DNA of 52,247 bases, taken from assembly GCA_023453025.1 (NCBI GenBank), contig JAEXUD010000048.1, forward strand, positions 1 through 52,247. Direction: 5' to 3'. This DNA is from Bacillota bacterium (GTDB lineage: Bacteria; Bacillota; Clostridia; Tissierellales; Sedimentibacteraceae). The notes beneath the pieces were generated by a model, which saw only the letters and a program-made list of their open reading frames with translations, ran no database searches and had not been told where the DNA came from. This document shows positions 52,150 to 52,247 of this stretch, in pieces (the stretch's first letter is position 1; each line of letters begins with the position of its first letter). The translations under genes were made by a program, and so were the position numbers.

Positions 52150-52184
52150 AAAACACTACCAGAATAAAAAGGTAGTGTTTTTTT
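52150..52184 (+). terminator. Terminator after the PBP gene
   Basis: AAACACTACC and GGTAGTGTTT are perfect 10-bp arms with a 10-nt loop, followed by four more Ts. The remaining bases to the window end hold no gene I can support. Confidence 0.92.
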
Positions 52185-52247
52185 GCAAAAAAAGAAAAAA
52201 GATGGCTAACGACAACCACTTTTTCTCCGTTATAGTGTATACTATAA

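Overview
The window is AT-rich bacterial DNA from an anaerobic, endospore-forming member of the Clostridia. The sporulation genes spoVT, spoVG and yunB, amino-acid fermentation genes (indolepyruvate:ferredoxin oxidoreductase, butyrate kinase), a leucyl T-box and many GGAGG ribosome sites support this. A Sedimentibacter/Tissierellia-like host is my guess, not something I can prove here.

Layout. (1) Positions 1-7402 hold, all on the minus strand, an MBL/beta-CASP hydrolase, a sigma-54 activator, iorA-iorB and butyrate kinase (cut by the window edge); a good -24/-12 promoter lies before iorA. (2) 7495-9479 holds a DUF5714 gene, a MITE-like element, a small DUF5658 membrane protein and the wreck of an AAA/DUF4143 ATPase gene. 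(3) 9480-22431 is a complete type I-B CRISPR-Cas locus, expressed on the minus strand: promoter, CRISPR-like leader RNA, cas6-cas8b(cas11)-cas7-cas5-cas3-cas4-cas1-cas2, leader, then 61 identical 30-bp repeats with 60 spacers. (4) 22489-31093 is the conserved Firmicutes block purR-spoVG-glmU-pth-mfd-prsA-spoVT, in which prs and ctc are absent. (5) 31190-38590 carries a second MITE, a DMT permease, an amino-acid racemase, a DUF4397 protein, fRMsr, leuS with its T-box, and yibE/F. (6) 38591-44203 is a putative metallocluster module: NifX-like protein, DUF5320, DUF134 regulator, Mrp, two ferredoxin-fused MinD-like ATPases and an FMN glutamate-synthase-like protein. Three of its promoters carry paired TGACATATGTCA palindromes. 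(7) 44351-52078 holds mntP, yebC, a third MITE, yigZ, hflX, yunB and a large class A PBP.

The most interesting signal is upstream of cas6. A strong promoter (22402-22431) is followed at once by two degenerate CRISPR repeats flanking a 27-nt pseudo-spacer. The first 16 nt of that pseudo-spacer match the promoter's own start region at 14 positions. The only two mismatches fall at positions 6 and 12, which are the unpaired positions in Cascade R-loops, and a TCA sits at the PAM position. This looks like a CreR-type guide by which the Cas complex represses its own operon. CreR/CreTA guides are known in principle; this instance and its architecture are inferred here from sequence alone.

Other notable points are an internal Cas11 start with a perfect Shine-Dalgarno inside cas8b, a pair of adjacent spacers overlapping end to start by 12 nt, and 8-bp target duplications around two MITE copies.
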